From Sphingobium vermicomposti (GTDB taxonomy: Bacteria > Pseudomonadota > Alphaproteobacteria > Sphingomonadales > Sphingomonadaceae): a stretch of DNA of 64,000 bases. Both the position numbers and the translations under genes were made by a program. Below are positions 1 through 8,294 of the stretch, one piece after another. Below the pieces are notes generated by a model. It did not search any database and was not told the origin of the DNA. It worked only from the letters and a program-made list of their open reading frames with translations. Positions within the stretch are counted from its first letter, which is position 1; every line of letters begins with the position of its first letter. Location of the stretch: positions 310,001-374,000 of the forward strand of contig NZ_JAASQR010000003.1 in assembly GCF_011762025.1 (NCBI RefSeq), given 5' to 3'.

Positions 1-190
1 AAACCTTCAGACTGGAAGCACCTGCGAACCGTTCGGCAACGACCTTCGTCACGGCGGACCCATCATCCTCGACACTCACCACATAATCGCGATCATAGGT
101 GCGCCAGCCGACCAGCATCGCGCCCCCAACGATCAGAAGCAGCAAGGTGACGAGAACAGGCGTCCAGACCTTGTTCAGCGCAACCGCCAT
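1..190 (-). CDS. Hypothetical single-pass membrane protein, C-terminus cut by window edge
   Basis: The reading frame runs off the left edge, so only the first 63 residues are visible. They open with MAVALNKVW, followed by one strongly hydrophobic segment at about residues 9-28 and then a charged, probably periplasmic stretch (RTYDRDYVVSVEDDG). This suggests an N-terminally anchored protein. Its ATG lies inside the 3' end of the upstream metallo-hydrolase gene (16-base overlap), so the two are probably co-transcribed and translationally coupled. I do not recognise the family, and too little is visible to assign a function. Confidence 0.6.
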   Translation of the reverse strand, partial: MAVALNKVWTPVLVTLLLLIVGGAMLVGWRTYDRDYVVSVEDDGSAVTKVVAERFAGASSLKV

Positions 191-1062
191 CGGCCATCCT
201 CCGCTTCAGCGGCGATGCCCCGCCCGTCCAGGTCGATCAGGTGAGCCAGGACCGAACGCCCAGCCGCCGGGTGGAGGCGCGGATCGACGCCCTTATACAT
301 TTGCGCCACCATGGCGGGAATTTCCGACGCGCCGTGACGTTCAAGAAAGCGCGTAATCTGCCCTTCCCGCTGCTTGCGATGCCCCATCATGCCGCGCACC
401 AGACGACGCGGATTGGCCACCGGATCGCCATGGGCCGGATAATAGACCGCATCCTCCCGGTCGAGCAGGCGCTGCATCGACCGCATATAGTCGGCCATGT
501 CGCCATCGGGCGGCGAAATGACGCTGGTGGACCAACCCATGACATGATCGCCGGTAAAAAGCGCATTTTCCTCCACCAATGCAAAGCAGAGATGGTTGGA
601 GGTGTGACCGGGCGTAGCGATTGCTTCGAGCGTCCATCCCTCCCCCGCCACCTGCTCGCCATCGGCAAGGATGCGGTCAGGAATATAGGAAGGATCGAAA
701 GCGGCATCGGCGCGCGGGCCGTCATCCTCCAGCGTTAACGGCGCGCAACCGATGATGGGCGCGCCGGTTTGCGCCGACAGCGGCGCGGCGGCAGGACTAT
801 GATCACGATGGGTATGCGTGCACAAAATTGCCCGCACGGGCCGGTCGCCGATGGCGGCGAGCAGCGCAGCCAGATGATCGGCATCGGCGGGGCCGGGATC
901 GATCACCGCCAGATCATCCGACCCGACCAGATAGGTCTGCGTGCCCGTATAGGTGAAGGGCGACGGATTGGGCGCAAGAACACGACCGACGCGCGGCGAT
1001 ATCTGCAACAGCGTGCCCGTGGGCATATCGACGGGATCATGAGCGGTGGCCATGCGTTCCAT
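175..1062 (-). CDS. MBL-fold metallo-hydrolase (LACTB2-like)
   Basis: A 295-residue metallo-beta-lactamase-fold hydrolase. The metal-binding signature HTHRDH is at about residues 82-87, followed by a His in TPGHTSNH (about 153), the Asp of FTGDH (about 172) and a late His in PAHGDP (about 211). The family includes endoribonucleases and thioesterases, and the substrate cannot be read from sequence. The C-terminal tail after about residue 225 resembles the small winged-helix region seen in LACTB2-type proteins. Internal Met codons at residues 4 and 13 are alternative starts, and none has an obvious ribosome-binding site. The gene diverges from xerC with about 80 bases between the starts. Confidence 0.8.
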   Translation of the reverse strand: MERMATAHDPVDMPTGTLLQISPRVGRVLAPNPSPFTYTGTQTYLVGSDDLAVIDPGPADADHLAALLAAIGDRPVRAILCTHTHRDHSPAAAPLSAQTGAPIIGCAPLTLEDDGPRADAAFDPSYIPDRILADGEQVAGEGWTLEAIATPGHTSNHLCFALVEENALFTGDHVMGWSTSVISPPDGDMADYMRSMQRLLDREDAVYYPAHGDPVANPRRLVRGMMGHRKQREGQITRFLERHGASEIPAMVAQMYKGVDPRLHPAAGRSVLAHLIDLDGRGIAAEAEDGRWRLR

Positions 1063-1141
1063 GTGCCCATCTGGCCGGGATTTTCAAGGCCCGGCGGTTC
1101 AGGGATTCCGTTTCGCGGAGGGCTGGCCTAAGCTGTCGGCC

Positions 1142-2038
1142 ATGAGCGCGTCCAAAGATCTGGTGGAAGCATGGCGGCAGCATCTGGCGCTGGACCGGCG
1201 GCGATCCACGCATACGGTGCGTGCCTATATGGCAACGGCGGAGCGGTTGATCGCCTTCATGGAAGGGCATCGCGGCGAAGCCGTGACCGCAGCGGGATTG
1301 AGCAAGGTCGATCAGGCGGATCTGCGCGCGTTCCTGACCGTGCGGCGGAGGGACGGGATCGGCAATGGATCGGCGGCGCGGGAATTGTCGGCGGTGCGGG
1401 GTTTCCTGAAGTTTGTAGGTGGCGAGGATGCGCGGGTGCCGCTGCTAAAAGGGCCGAAGGTAAAGCGCGGCCTGCCCCGGCCAATCTCCCCTGACGAGGC
1501 GGTGGCGCTGGCGGGCGATATCGCGGAGACGGCCCGCGAAGGATGGATCGGCGCGCGCGACTGGGCGGTGCTGCTGCTGCTCTATGGCGCAGGGCTGCGG
1601 ATCGGCGAAGCCATGGGGCTGATGGGCGATATCCTGCCGCTCAGCGACACGCTGCGAGTGACAGGCAAGCGCGGCAAGACGCGGATCGTGCCCCTGCTTC
1701 CACAGGTGCGGACGGCGATCGAGGCTTATGTGGCCGCTTGTCCCTATCCGGTAGCGCGGGAGGAAACGCTGTTTCGGGGCGCGCGAGGTGGTCCGCTATC
1801 GGCGGCGATCATCCGGCGCGCGGTGCAGGGCGCACGGGGGCGGCTGGGGCTGTCGGACAGGACGACACCGCATGCGCTTCGACACAGCTTTGCAACGCAC
1901 CTGCTGGGCCGCGGGGCGGACTTGCGATCGTTGCAGGAACTGCTGGGCCATGCCAGCCTGTCATCGACGCAAATCTATACGCAGGTGGACGCTGCGCACC
2001 TGCTGGATGTGTACAGGAACGCGCATCCTCGGGCTTAG
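1142..2038 (+). CDS. xerC: Tyrosine recombinase XerC
   Basis: A 298-residue site-specific recombinase. It has an N-terminal SAM-like core-binding domain (about residues 1-95) and a C-terminal catalytic domain with the tyrosine-recombinase set: Arg in AGLRIGE, HALRHSF (H-x-x-R), LGHAS and the nucleophilic Tyr in STQIYTQV. XerC with XerD resolves chromosome dimers at dif during division. The start at MSASKDLVEAW matches the family length; an in-frame upstream Met would run back into the divergent gene. No attachment site, phage gene or cargo lies beside it, so it reads as the housekeeping recombinase and not as an island integrase. Confidence 0.88.
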   Translation: MSASKDLVEAWRQHLALDRRRSTHTVRAYMATAERLIAFMEGHRGEAVTAAGLSKVDQADLRAFLTVRRRDGIGNGSAARELSAVRGFLKFVGGEDARVPLLKGPKVKRGLPRPISPDEAVALAGDIAETAREGWIGARDWAVLLLLYGAGLRIGEAMGLMGDILPLSDTLRVTGKRGKTRIVPLLPQVRTAIEAYVAACPYPVAREETLFRGARGGPLSAAIIRRAVQGARGRLGLSDRTTPHALRHSFATHLLGRGADLRSLQELLGHASLSSTQIYTQVDAAHLLDVYRNAHPRA

Positions 2039-2060
2039 GCCGCAGGTTCAACTGAAAATC

Positions 2061-2134
2061 CGTTCGCCCTGAGCCTGTCGAAGGGCCTTTCTTCCTTCGG
2101 TAGTAAGGGGCTTCGACAAGCTCAGCCCGAACGG
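2061..2134. repeat. Palindromic intergenic repeat, family A copy 1
   Basis: Two inverted arms, CGTTCGCCCTGAGCCTGTCG and its complement ending in CAGCCCGAACGG, flank a short spacer and could form a long hairpin. The copy sits between the convergent xerC and DedA genes, where it could act as a two-way terminator. Confidence 0.85.
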
Positions 2135-2169
2135 GGGTTAGGTGGTTTTGAACTATCGCGCCGTGCGCG

Positions 2170-2769
2170 TCACCCCCTCGGCTTCCAAGTCGCCAGACGC
2201 CAGATATAAAGCCCGATCGCCCCCACCACACAGGCCGTCGCCACCGGCCCCACATATTTATCAATCTCGCTAAAATTCTGGCCCAGGACATAGCCTGCAT
2301 AGGCAAGGATGATGTTCCAGATCAGCGCCCCACCCGCCGTCCAGGCGAGGAATTTGACATGCCCCATCCGAAACAATCCAGCGGGAAGCGAAATCATCGT
2401 CCGAAAAGCAGGCAGGAAACGAAATACGAAGACGACGATCTGGCCATATTTCCCGAATATATGGTCAAGCGCCTCGACATCCCGCCACTCCAGCGTCGCC
2501 CAACGGCCATAGCGGTCCACCAGCGGCTTCAACCGGGCGAAACCCAATATGTGGCCGACCAGATACCAGAAATAATTGCCGACCGTCGTGCCCAGCGTCC
2601 CTGCGACGAGCAACCACTCCATCGCCATGCGGCCCTGCCCGACACGGATGCCGCCAATGCCCATTATGAGTTCCGACGGGATCGGCGGAAAGACATTTTC
2701 GATCACCATCAGGGCGAAAATGCCCCAATATCCGCCCGCGTCGATGAGGTGGAGGACCCAGTCAGTCAA
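2170..2769 (-). CDS. DedA family membrane protein
   Basis: A 199-residue DedA/VTT-domain integral membrane protein with several hydrophobic segments. It carries family motifs such as the early ENVFPPIPSE and a later FLPAFRTMISLPAG segment with conserved Arg and Pro. DedA proteins act in membrane homeostasis, and some members move undecaprenyl phosphate or other lipids across the inner membrane; the substrate here is unknown. The start is a TTG: it aligns with family N-termini, and an in-frame TGA lies only two codons upstream. A family B repeat lies directly against the start, so this gene's 5' leader is largely repeat-derived. Confidence 0.85.
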   Translation of the reverse strand: MTDWVLHLIDAGGYWGIFALMVIENVFPPIPSELIMGIGGIRVGQGRMAMEWLLVAGTLGTTVGNYFWYLVGHILGFARLKPLVDRYGRWATLEWRDVEALDHIFGKYGQIVVFVFRFLPAFRTMISLPAGLFRMGHVKFLAWTAGGALIWNIILAYAGYVLGQNFSEIDKYVGPVATACVVGAIGLYIWRLATWKPRG

Positions 2770-2774
2770 ATGTC

Positions 2775-2800
2775 GTCATTCCAGCGAAGGCTGGAATCTC
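2775..2800. repeat. Short palindromic repeat, family B
   Basis: CATTCCAGCGAAGGCTGGAATC, an inverted repeat with a GCGAAGG core. It lies immediately upstream of the TTG start of the DedA gene. Related copies occur at about 8.25, 15.6, 39.3, 42.4 and 45.7 kb. Confidence 0.75.
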
Positions 2801-2820
2801 TTTCGAGCGGATCGAGTGGC

Positions 2821-3795
2821 TCAAGCAGCCACCCTCGCCGCCAAACGCGCGTCGATGGCGTCCCAGATCATGCCGCCGGTATCCGTGCCGTTAAAGGCAT
2901 CGATCGACACTATGCCCGTCGGCGAAGTCACGTTGATCTCCGTCAGCCACTCGCCCCCAATCACGTCGATGCCGACGAACAGCAGCCCCCGGCGCTTCAG
3001 CTCCGGTCCCATCGCGGCGCAGATTTCCAGCTCCCGGTCGGTAAGCTCGGTGCGGGCAGCCGATCCGCCGACCGCCAGGTTGGAACGGATTTCGCCAGCG
3101 CCGGGAATGCGGTTGATCGCGCCCGCGACTTCGCCGTCGATCAGGACGATACGCTTGTCGCCTTGCGCCACGCCGGGAATGAAAGCCTGAACCATGAAAG
3201 GCTCGACCCATGAGGCATTGAACAGTTCCACTAGCGCCGAAATGTTCGCGCCGGACTGCCCCACATGAAAGACCGCGTTGCCCGCATTGCCGTAAAGCGG
3301 CTTGACGACGATCTCGCCATGTTCGGCCAGGAAGCTGCGCACTTCGGCCAAATCACGGGTAATCATCGTCGGCGGCATGAAGCGCGCATAATCCAGCACG
3401 AACAGCTTTTCGGGCGCGTTGCGGACGGCGGCAGGATCATTCACCACCAGCGTTTCTTCCTGCACCCGTTCCAGCAGGTGGGTGGCGGTGATGTAGCTCA
3501 GGTCAAAGGGCGGGTCCTGACGCATCAAAACAACATCGACATCGCGGCCCAGGTCCAGCAGTTCAGGTTCGCCGAACGCGAAATGGTCCCCCTGCACCTT
3601 CTGCACCTTTACCGGGCGCGCCTTCGCCAGCACCCGACCGTCGCGATAGGTGAGGTCGGGCGCGAGATAATGATAAAGCCGATGCCCCCTCGCTTGCCCC
3701 CCCAGCATGATGTGGAAGGTGGAATCGCCCGCGATATTGACCCCTTCCATCGGGTCCATCTGCACAGCGACGGTGAGAGGGTTGAGTTGGGTCAT
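2821..3795 (-). CDS. gshB: Glutathione synthase
   Basis: A 324-residue ATP-grasp ligase that joins gamma-glutamylcysteine and glycine to make glutathione in the cytosol. It has the N-terminal GshB domain (VAVQMDPMEGVNI near the start; MRQDPPFDLSYI at about residue 93) and an ATP-grasp domain with VVKPLYGNAGNAVF and the late INVTSPTGI metal/phosphate-binding motif. Length and order match proteobacterial GshB throughout. It lies downstream of yraN and rsmI on the same strand, separated by a family A repeat, a common proteobacterial arrangement. Confidence 0.95.
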   Translation of the reverse strand: MTQLNPLTVAVQMDPMEGVNIAGDSTFHIMLGGQARGHRLYHYLAPDLTYRDGRVLAKARPVKVQKVQGDHFAFGEPELLDLGRDVDVVLMRQDPPFDLSYITATHLLERVQEETLVVNDPAAVRNAPEKLFVLDYARFMPPTMITRDLAEVRSFLAEHGEIVVKPLYGNAGNAVFHVGQSGANISALVELFNASWVEPFMVQAFIPGVAQGDKRIVLIDGEVAGAINRIPGAGEIRSNLAVGGSAARTELTDRELEICAAMGPELKRRGLLFVGIDVIGGEWLTEINVTSPTGIVSIDAFNGTDTGGMIWDAIDARLAARVAA

Positions 3796-3812
3796 CTGCT
3801 TGCTTCACCTTC

Positions 3813-3915
3813 CGTTCGCCCTGAGCTTGTCGAAGGGCTTCACTTCTCTTCAAGAACAAGAAACGGGCTTCGACATTTGGCCGAGACAAGGGACTCGGTC
3901 AAACAGCCCGAACGG
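3813..3915. repeat. Family A repeat copy 2, with altered right arm
   Basis: The left arm CGTTCGCCCTGAGCTTGTCG is intact. The right arm is interrupted after GGCTTCGACA by about 30 bases that contain their own small inverted repeat (GGCCGAGAC ... GACTCGGTC), then resumes as CAGCCCGAACGG. It lies between yraN and gshB. Confidence 0.75.
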
Positions 3916-3926
3916 AACAGGGTTAT

Positions 3927-4295
3927 TCATCCCCCATGCCACACATTCGCCAGATGGCGTGGCGGGCGGCCCGGCGCAAGGAGGATCACGTCGATCCGCA
4001 TATCATCGCCCGGCTCCGCAAGGTCGTGGAACAGGATTTCGGCGGCGGATGCCACGCGCGAAAGGCGGCGCTCGTCGATGGAAAGGTCCAGGTCTGCGGC
4101 AGTGGCGCGGGCCTTCACCTCGACAAAGGCCAGCATCGCGCCGCGCCGCGCGACGATGTCCACCTCCCCCGCAGGCGTGCGCAAGCGGCGGCCAACGATG
4201 CGCCAGCCTTTGAGCCGCAGCCACCATCCGGCGATGCGTTCCGCCTGCCGCCCGCGCTTTTCCGCCTGTTGTCTGACGGGGGTCTGGCGCGTCAC
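3927..4295 (-). CDS. yraN: UPF0102 (YraN) family protein
   Basis: A 122-residue protein of the UPF0102 family, which adopts a restriction-endonuclease-like fold related to archaeal Holliday junction resolvases. The conserved nuclease-type core is visible as AGEVDIVARR followed by FVEVKAR (about residues 42-63), giving the E...D...E-x-K pattern. Biochemical function is not established for the family. The ATG overlaps the stop of rsmI by 4 bases (ATGA), indicating coupling to rsmI, the usual neighbour. Confidence 0.88.
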   Translation of the reverse strand: MTRQTPVRQQAEKRGRQAERIAGWWLRLKGWRIVGRRLRTPAGEVDIVARRGAMLAFVEVKARATAADLDLSIDERRLSRVASAAEILFHDLAEPGDDMRIDVILLAPGRPPRHLANVWHGG

Positions 4296-5134
4296 CCTTT
4301 CAGCTCCAGCGCGCGATCATAAAGCGCGCGGCGGTCGAGGCCGAATTTCTTCGCCACCTCTCCCGCCGCCTTGGAAACGGGGAGCCGCTCCATCGCCTCC
4401 ATCAGCGCGGCGTCAGCATCTTCGGCGCTGGCGGGCGGGGCTTCGCCGGGTGGGCCAACGATGACGACAATCTCGCCCTTGGGCGGGGCGTCGGCATAGC
4501 GGGCGGACAGTTCGGTCAGCGTGCCGGTGCGGGTTTCCTCAAATGTCTTGCTGATTTCGCGGGATACGGCGGCGTCGCGGTCGCCCAGATGCTCCGCCAT
4601 GGCGGCCAGGCTTTCGGATAGGCGCGGCCCGCTTTCGTAGAAGATCAGCGTGGCGCGCAGGGCGACGACTTCCGCCAGAGTATCCGCCCGCGCCTTTTGC
4701 TTCACCGGCAGGAAGCCCATGAAGAGGAAGCGATCAGTCGGCAGCCCCGACAGGGTCAGCGCCGCGATGGCAGCGCTGGGACCGGGCAGCGTCGTGATAT
4801 TGCGCCCCGCTGCGCGCGCATCGCGGACGAGCTTATAGCCAGGGTCGGAGATCAGCGGCGTGCCGGCATCCGAAAGCAGCGCAACCGATTCGCTCGCCAT
4901 CCGCTCGATCAGGCGGGCGCGAACACCCTCGGCGCTATGATCATGATAGGGGACCATCGGGCGCTCCGATCCCGCGTGGCGCAACAAACGCGCGCTCACC
5001 CGTGTATCTTCCACGGCGATTACGTCGGCCAGCCGCAGGATTTCGGCCCCGCGCGGGCTAAGGTCTCCAAGGTTGCCGATCGGCCCCGCTACGATGTAAA
5101 GCCCAGGCTCAAGCCCAGAAGTTGAAGTTTCCAT
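4292..5134 (-). CDS. rsmI: 16S rRNA 2'-O-ribose C1402 methyltransferase RsmI
   Basis: A 280-residue SAM-dependent methyltransferase of the tetrapyrrole-methylase fold, which 2'-O-methylates C1402 in the decoding centre of 16S rRNA. Key segments are GLYIVAGPIGNLGDLSPR near the N-terminus, VIAVEDTRVS, LLSDAGTPLISDPG and LPGPSA, all in the expected order. The start METSTSGLEPG gives the normal length; longer in-frame versions would overlap the divergent lipoprotein gene. Only 11 bases separate this start from the start of the lipoprotein gene, so the two promoters must overlap the opposing coding regions. Confidence 0.93.
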   Translation of the reverse strand: METSTSGLEPGLYIVAGPIGNLGDLSPRGAEILRLADVIAVEDTRVSARLLRHAGSERPMVPYHDHSAEGVRARLIERMASESVALLSDAGTPLISDPGYKLVRDARAAGRNITTLPGPSAAIAALTLSGLPTDRFLFMGFLPVKQKARADTLAEVVALRATLIFYESGPRLSESLAAMAEHLGDRDAAVSREISKTFEETRTGTLTELSARYADAPPKGEIVVIVGPPGEAPPASAEDADAALMEAMERLPVSKAAGEVAKKFGLDRRALYDRALELKG

Positions 5135-5145
5135 AAGGACGCCAG

Positions 5146-6348
5146 ATGACAGAGACGGATACCCTCCGGCAAGCGGACATGTTCGCGGCAATGAAGCGCG
5201 GTGCGCGTATCCTGTTCGCCGCCAGCGCTTTGCTGGTCGCCGCCTGTCAATCGATTGTCCCGCGCGGGCCGGGTCCGGTGCGACCGACCGAGCCTGTTCC
5301 CAGCGGACCCGACGTGACGCAGGGCCTGCCCACCGACGCGCTGCGCCATCGCGTCGCGCTGCTGGTGCCGATGAGCGGACCCAATGCTGGCGTGGGCCAA
5401 TCCATCGCAAACGCCACCACGCTGGCGCTGCTCGACACGCGGGCGGATAAGGTGCGCATCACCACCTATGACACCAGCATGGGCGCGGCAGCGGCGGCGA
5501 ACAAGGCGCTGGCGGAAGGCAACCGCCTGATCCTGGGGCCGTTGCTGGCAGAGGATGCGCGGGTCGTAGGCCCCATCGCGGCGCGGGCGAAGGTGCCGGT
5601 CATCAGCTTTTCCAACGATGTGAGCGTAGCCGGGGACGGCGTCTACATCATGGGCTACAATCCCAACCAGTCGATCGACCGGGTGGTCGAGTTCGCCAAG
5701 ACCAAGGGCCTGTCGAAATTCGCCGCCTTGATACCCAAGGGCACCTATGGCGAGCGGTCGGGCACGTCCCTGCTCCGCGCGGTGGAGGAGGAAGGCGGGA
5801 CGGTCGTGTCGATGCAGACATTCGACCGGTCGACCGCTTCGATGACGGCAGCGGTCAAGAAATTGCAGGCATCGTCCAGCTATGACGCGCTGCTGATCGC
5901 CGACAGCGGTCGCGTGGCGATGCAACTGGCCCCGATCGTGCGCAAAAATGGCGGCGCAACCGCGCGCCTGCTGGGCACGGAATTGTGGAATACGGATCGC
6001 GGCCTGGCATCCACCCCAGCCTTGCGCGGCGCCTGGTTCGCCAGCGTGTCCGACGGCCTGTACGGCCAGTTGGCGAGCAAATATCGCGCACGCTATGGCA
6101 GCGCGCCTTTCCGCCTGTCCGCACTGGGTTATGACGCCGTCCTGCTGACCGTGCGTATCGCGCGCGACTGGAAGCCGGGAACGACCTTCCCCGCCGCCAG
6201 GCTGCGCGATTCGAGCGGCTTTTCCGGCATCGACGGCGCCTTCCGCTTCGACCGCAGCGGCATTGCCGAACGCGCGCTGGAAGTATCGGAAGTCAGCGCA
6301 GGCACCTATACCGTGGTGGCCGCCGCCCCGAAGGCCTTCACGGAATAA
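5146..6348 (+). CDS. Penicillin-binding protein activator, LpoA-like lipoprotein
   Basis: A 400-residue lipoprotein with a type-I periplasmic-binding (Leu/Ile/Val-binding-like) fold. The lipobox LVAAC places the lipidated Cys at about residue 34. The PBP-like domain begins with HRVALLVPMSGPNAGVGQ and continues with LGPLLAEDARVVGPIA and LIPKGTYGERSG. LpoA in gammaproteobacteria activates penicillin-binding protein 1A from the outer membrane; only the C-terminal LpoA-type domain is present here. A good AAGGA ribosome site lies 6 bases before this ATG, which favours it over internal Met codons at residues 12 and 16. The rsmI-yraN neighbourhood is typical for LpoA. Confidence 0.82.
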   Translation: MTETDTLRQADMFAAMKRGARILFAASALLVAACQSIVPRGPGPVRPTEPVPSGPDVTQGLPTDALRHRVALLVPMSGPNAGVGQSIANATTLALLDTRADKVRITTYDTSMGAAAAANKALAEGNRLILGPLLAEDARVVGPIAARAKVPVISFSNDVSVAGDGVYIMGYNPNQSIDRVVEFAKTKGLSKFAALIPKGTYGERSGTSLLRAVEEEGGTVVSMQTFDRSTASMTAAVKKLQASSSYDALLIADSGRVAMQLAPIVRKNGGATARLLGTELWNTDRGLASTPALRGAWFASVSDGLYGQLASKYRARYGSAPFRLSALGYDAVLLTVRIARDWKPGTTFPAARLRDSSGFSGIDGAFRFDRSGIAERALEVSEVSAGTYTVVAAAPKAFTE

Positions 6349-6356
6349 CCCCTCTC

Positions 6357-6433
6357 CGTTCGCCCTGAGCCTGTCGAAGGGCTCTTCTTCCTTCAAAGAA
6401 AGTGAAGGCCTTCGACAAGCTCAGCCCGAACGG
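6357..6433. repeat. Family A repeat copy 3
   Basis: Full inverted pair from CGTTCGCCCTGAGCCTGTCG to AAGCTCAGCCCGAACGG. It fills the gap between the convergent LpoA-like and btuD genes and could terminate both. Confidence 0.85.
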
Positions 6434-6442
6434 ATTTGGAGG

Positions 6443-7222
6443 TCAGTTCTTGATCCGCCCCGTAGGCAGGATCAAAGGCCAATCCCCATCAACCTCGATA
6501 CAAGCCGAAATGCCATAAACCTCCGCCAGGCTCTGTTCGGTGAGCACCTCCATGGGCTTACCGTCCGCGACCAGCCTGCCCTTGTCCATCAACAGCAACC
6601 GGTCGCAATAGCGCGCCGCCATCCCCAGGTCATGCAGGACAGTGACCACCAGCGACCCGGCCCGCGCTTCGGCCTTGAGCAGGTCCATGACATCGATCTG
6701 ATGACCCGGATCAAGCGCCGCAAGCGGTTCATCGGCAATCAGCGCAGGCGCGCCCACCGCCAGCGCACGGGCCAGCAGCACACGGGCGCGCTCGCCCCCC
6801 GACAATTCCGTGGCGATCCGCCCTTTCAGATGAAGCACATCGGCACGGCTAAGCGCTGCATCGACAATCGCCTCATCCTGCTCTGACAACCGGGACAGCG
6901 GCCCCAGATGCGGCATGCGGCCCAGTGCCACCAGCCGCTCCACCAGCAGCGGCCAGTGCAGCGTCTGGCCCTGGGGCAGATAGGCGACACGGCGCGCAAT
7001 GTCTTTCCGGCTAAGGCCCCCAATCGCGCTATCGTCGATCCAGACATCGCCGCTTTCGGGGCGGACGAGGCCCAGCAGGGCGCGGATCAGCGTCGATTTT
7101 CCCGCGCCATTGGGACCGATAATACCGACCAACTGCCCCGGCTCCAGCAAGGTGCTGACGCTGGATATGGCGACATGTCGGCCCAGGCGAACCACAAGGT
7201 CGCGGCTTCGGATCGTCACCAT
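6443..7222 (-). CDS. btuD: ABC transporter ATP-binding protein, cobalamin/Fe-siderophore type
   Basis: A 259-residue ABC ATPase of the FecE/BtuD class. Walker A is GPNGAGKST (about residues 36-44), the signature is LSGGERARVLLARAL, and Walker B plus switch is LIADEPLAALDPGHQ. It powers import by the adjacent BtuC permease; its start overlaps the btuC stop by 7 bases. Sequence alone does not separate a cobalamin from an iron-chelate transporter. The riboswitch-controlled btuB-like receptor two genes away argues for cobalamin. Confidence 0.85.
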   Translation of the reverse strand: MVTIRSRDLVVRLGRHVAISSVSTLLEPGQLVGIIGPNGAGKSTLIRALLGLVRPESGDVWIDDSAIGGLSRKDIARRVAYLPQGQTLHWPLLVERLVALGRMPHLGPLSRLSEQDEAIVDAALSRADVLHLKGRIATELSGGERARVLLARALAVGAPALIADEPLAALDPGHQIDVMDLLKAEARAGSLVVTVLHDLGMAARYCDRLLLMDKGRLVADGKPMEVLTEQSLAEVYGISACIEVDGDWPLILPTGRIKN

Positions 7223-8211
7223 AGCCGCCGCTCCCGCATCAGATGGACCAGGAAAACGGGCACGCCCAGCAACGCGGTCAGGACACCCAGCTTCAATTCA
7301 TTGCTGGTGGGGATCAGGCGCACGCCAATGTCCGCCAGCGTCAGCAGCGCCGCCCCGCCCAGCAGCGACGGAATCAGAATGGCCGAGGGCGAACGGTCGG
7401 TCAGCGGCCTGACAAGGTGCGGCACGATCAGGCCGACGAAACCAATCGCCCCCGACACCGCCACCGCGCCGCCCACGCCTATGGCGACGCCCAGCATCAT
7501 GCGCAGCCGAGCCGTGCGCAAGTCCACCCCCAGCGCCTGCGCGCCCTCTTCTCCCAACGTCAGCGCATCCAGGCTGCGGCCATCGGCGATCAACAGCGCC
7601 GCGCCGATGGCGACGCAGGGCAGCGCCATCCAGACATGGGCATAGCTGCGATTCTCCAGGCTGCCCATCAGCCAGCTCATGATCTCCATCGCGGCAAAAG
7701 GATTGGGCGACAGGTTGAGCGACAGCGCAATCCCCGCCCCGGCCAGCGTCGCAACAGCGATGCCAGCAAGGATCAGGGTCAGCGGACTTTCCGAAGGGCC
7801 CGCCAGCAGGAACAGCGCGCCGATAGCGGCAAAGCTGGTGGCAATAGCCAGCACTGGCAGGATGAGCGGGTGAATATGGGAAAGGCCGAAATATAGCGCG
7901 CACACGGCCCCCAGCGCCGCCGCATTGGACGCGCCCAGCACTGACGGTTCGGCCAGCGGGTTACGCAAATAGCCCTGAAGCGCGGCTCCTGACAGGCCCA
8001 GCATGGCTCCAACGACAAGGCCCAACAGCATGCGCGGCAGGCGAAGGTCGATCAGGATGGCGCGTGCAACCTCATCACCCCCGCCGGTCACAACGGCAAA
8101 GATGCGGGCGGGGGACAGCGGAACCGCGCCCAGAGTGAGCGAGCCGAGCGCCGCCAAAAGGGTGAGCGCGATCAGGATGGGGATCAACAGCGGATGGCGA
8201 CGGGCGCTCAT
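7216..8211 (-). CDS. btuC: FecCD/BtuC family ABC transporter permease
   Basis: A 331-residue inner-membrane permease of the FecCD/BtuC family with about ten hydrophobic segments. Recognisable family stretches include RLPRMLLGLVVGAMLGLSGAALQGYLRNPLAEP and the C-terminal GFVGLIVPHLVRPLTD. The start is placed at MSARRHPLL because GGGAG lies about 10 bases upstream; a GTG three codons earlier has that sequence directly against it. It forms an operon with btuD and diverges from btuF across a gap of about 80 bases that contains a family B repeat. Confidence 0.87.
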   Translation of the reverse strand: MSARRHPLLIPILIALTLLAALGSLTLGAVPLSPARIFAVVTGGGDEVARAILIDLRLPRMLLGLVVGAMLGLSGAALQGYLRNPLAEPSVLGASNAAALGAVCALYFGLSHIHPLILPVLAIATSFAAIGALFLLAGPSESPLTLILAGIAVATLAGAGIALSLNLSPNPFAAMEIMSWLMGSLENRSYAHVWMALPCVAIGAALLIADGRSLDALTLGEEGAQALGVDLRTARLRMMLGVAIGVGGAVAVSGAIGFVGLIVPHLVRPLTDRSPSAILIPSLLGGAALLTLADIGVRLIPTSNELKLGVLTALLGVPVFLVHLMRERRLW

Positions 8212-8247
8212 GACTTGCACGCTCCCAGGCTGCTGTTAGGGAATGCC

Positions 8248-8274
8248 GTGCTTCTGCGAAGGCAGGAGCCCAGT
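8248..8274. repeat. Family B repeat in the btuC-btuF divergent gap
   Basis: GTGCTTCTGCGAAGGCAGGAGC, a palindromic family B unit occupying about a third of the 83 bases between the two divergent starts, where the promoters would be expected. Confidence 0.7.
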
Positions 8275-8294
8275 GTTTGGTGGGGGCGGAATTG

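Noticed and set aside
1142..2038. XerC as the integrase of a genomic island
   Set aside because: Neighbours are housekeeping genes, there are no attachment-site repeats or cargo, and length and motifs fit chromosomal XerC.
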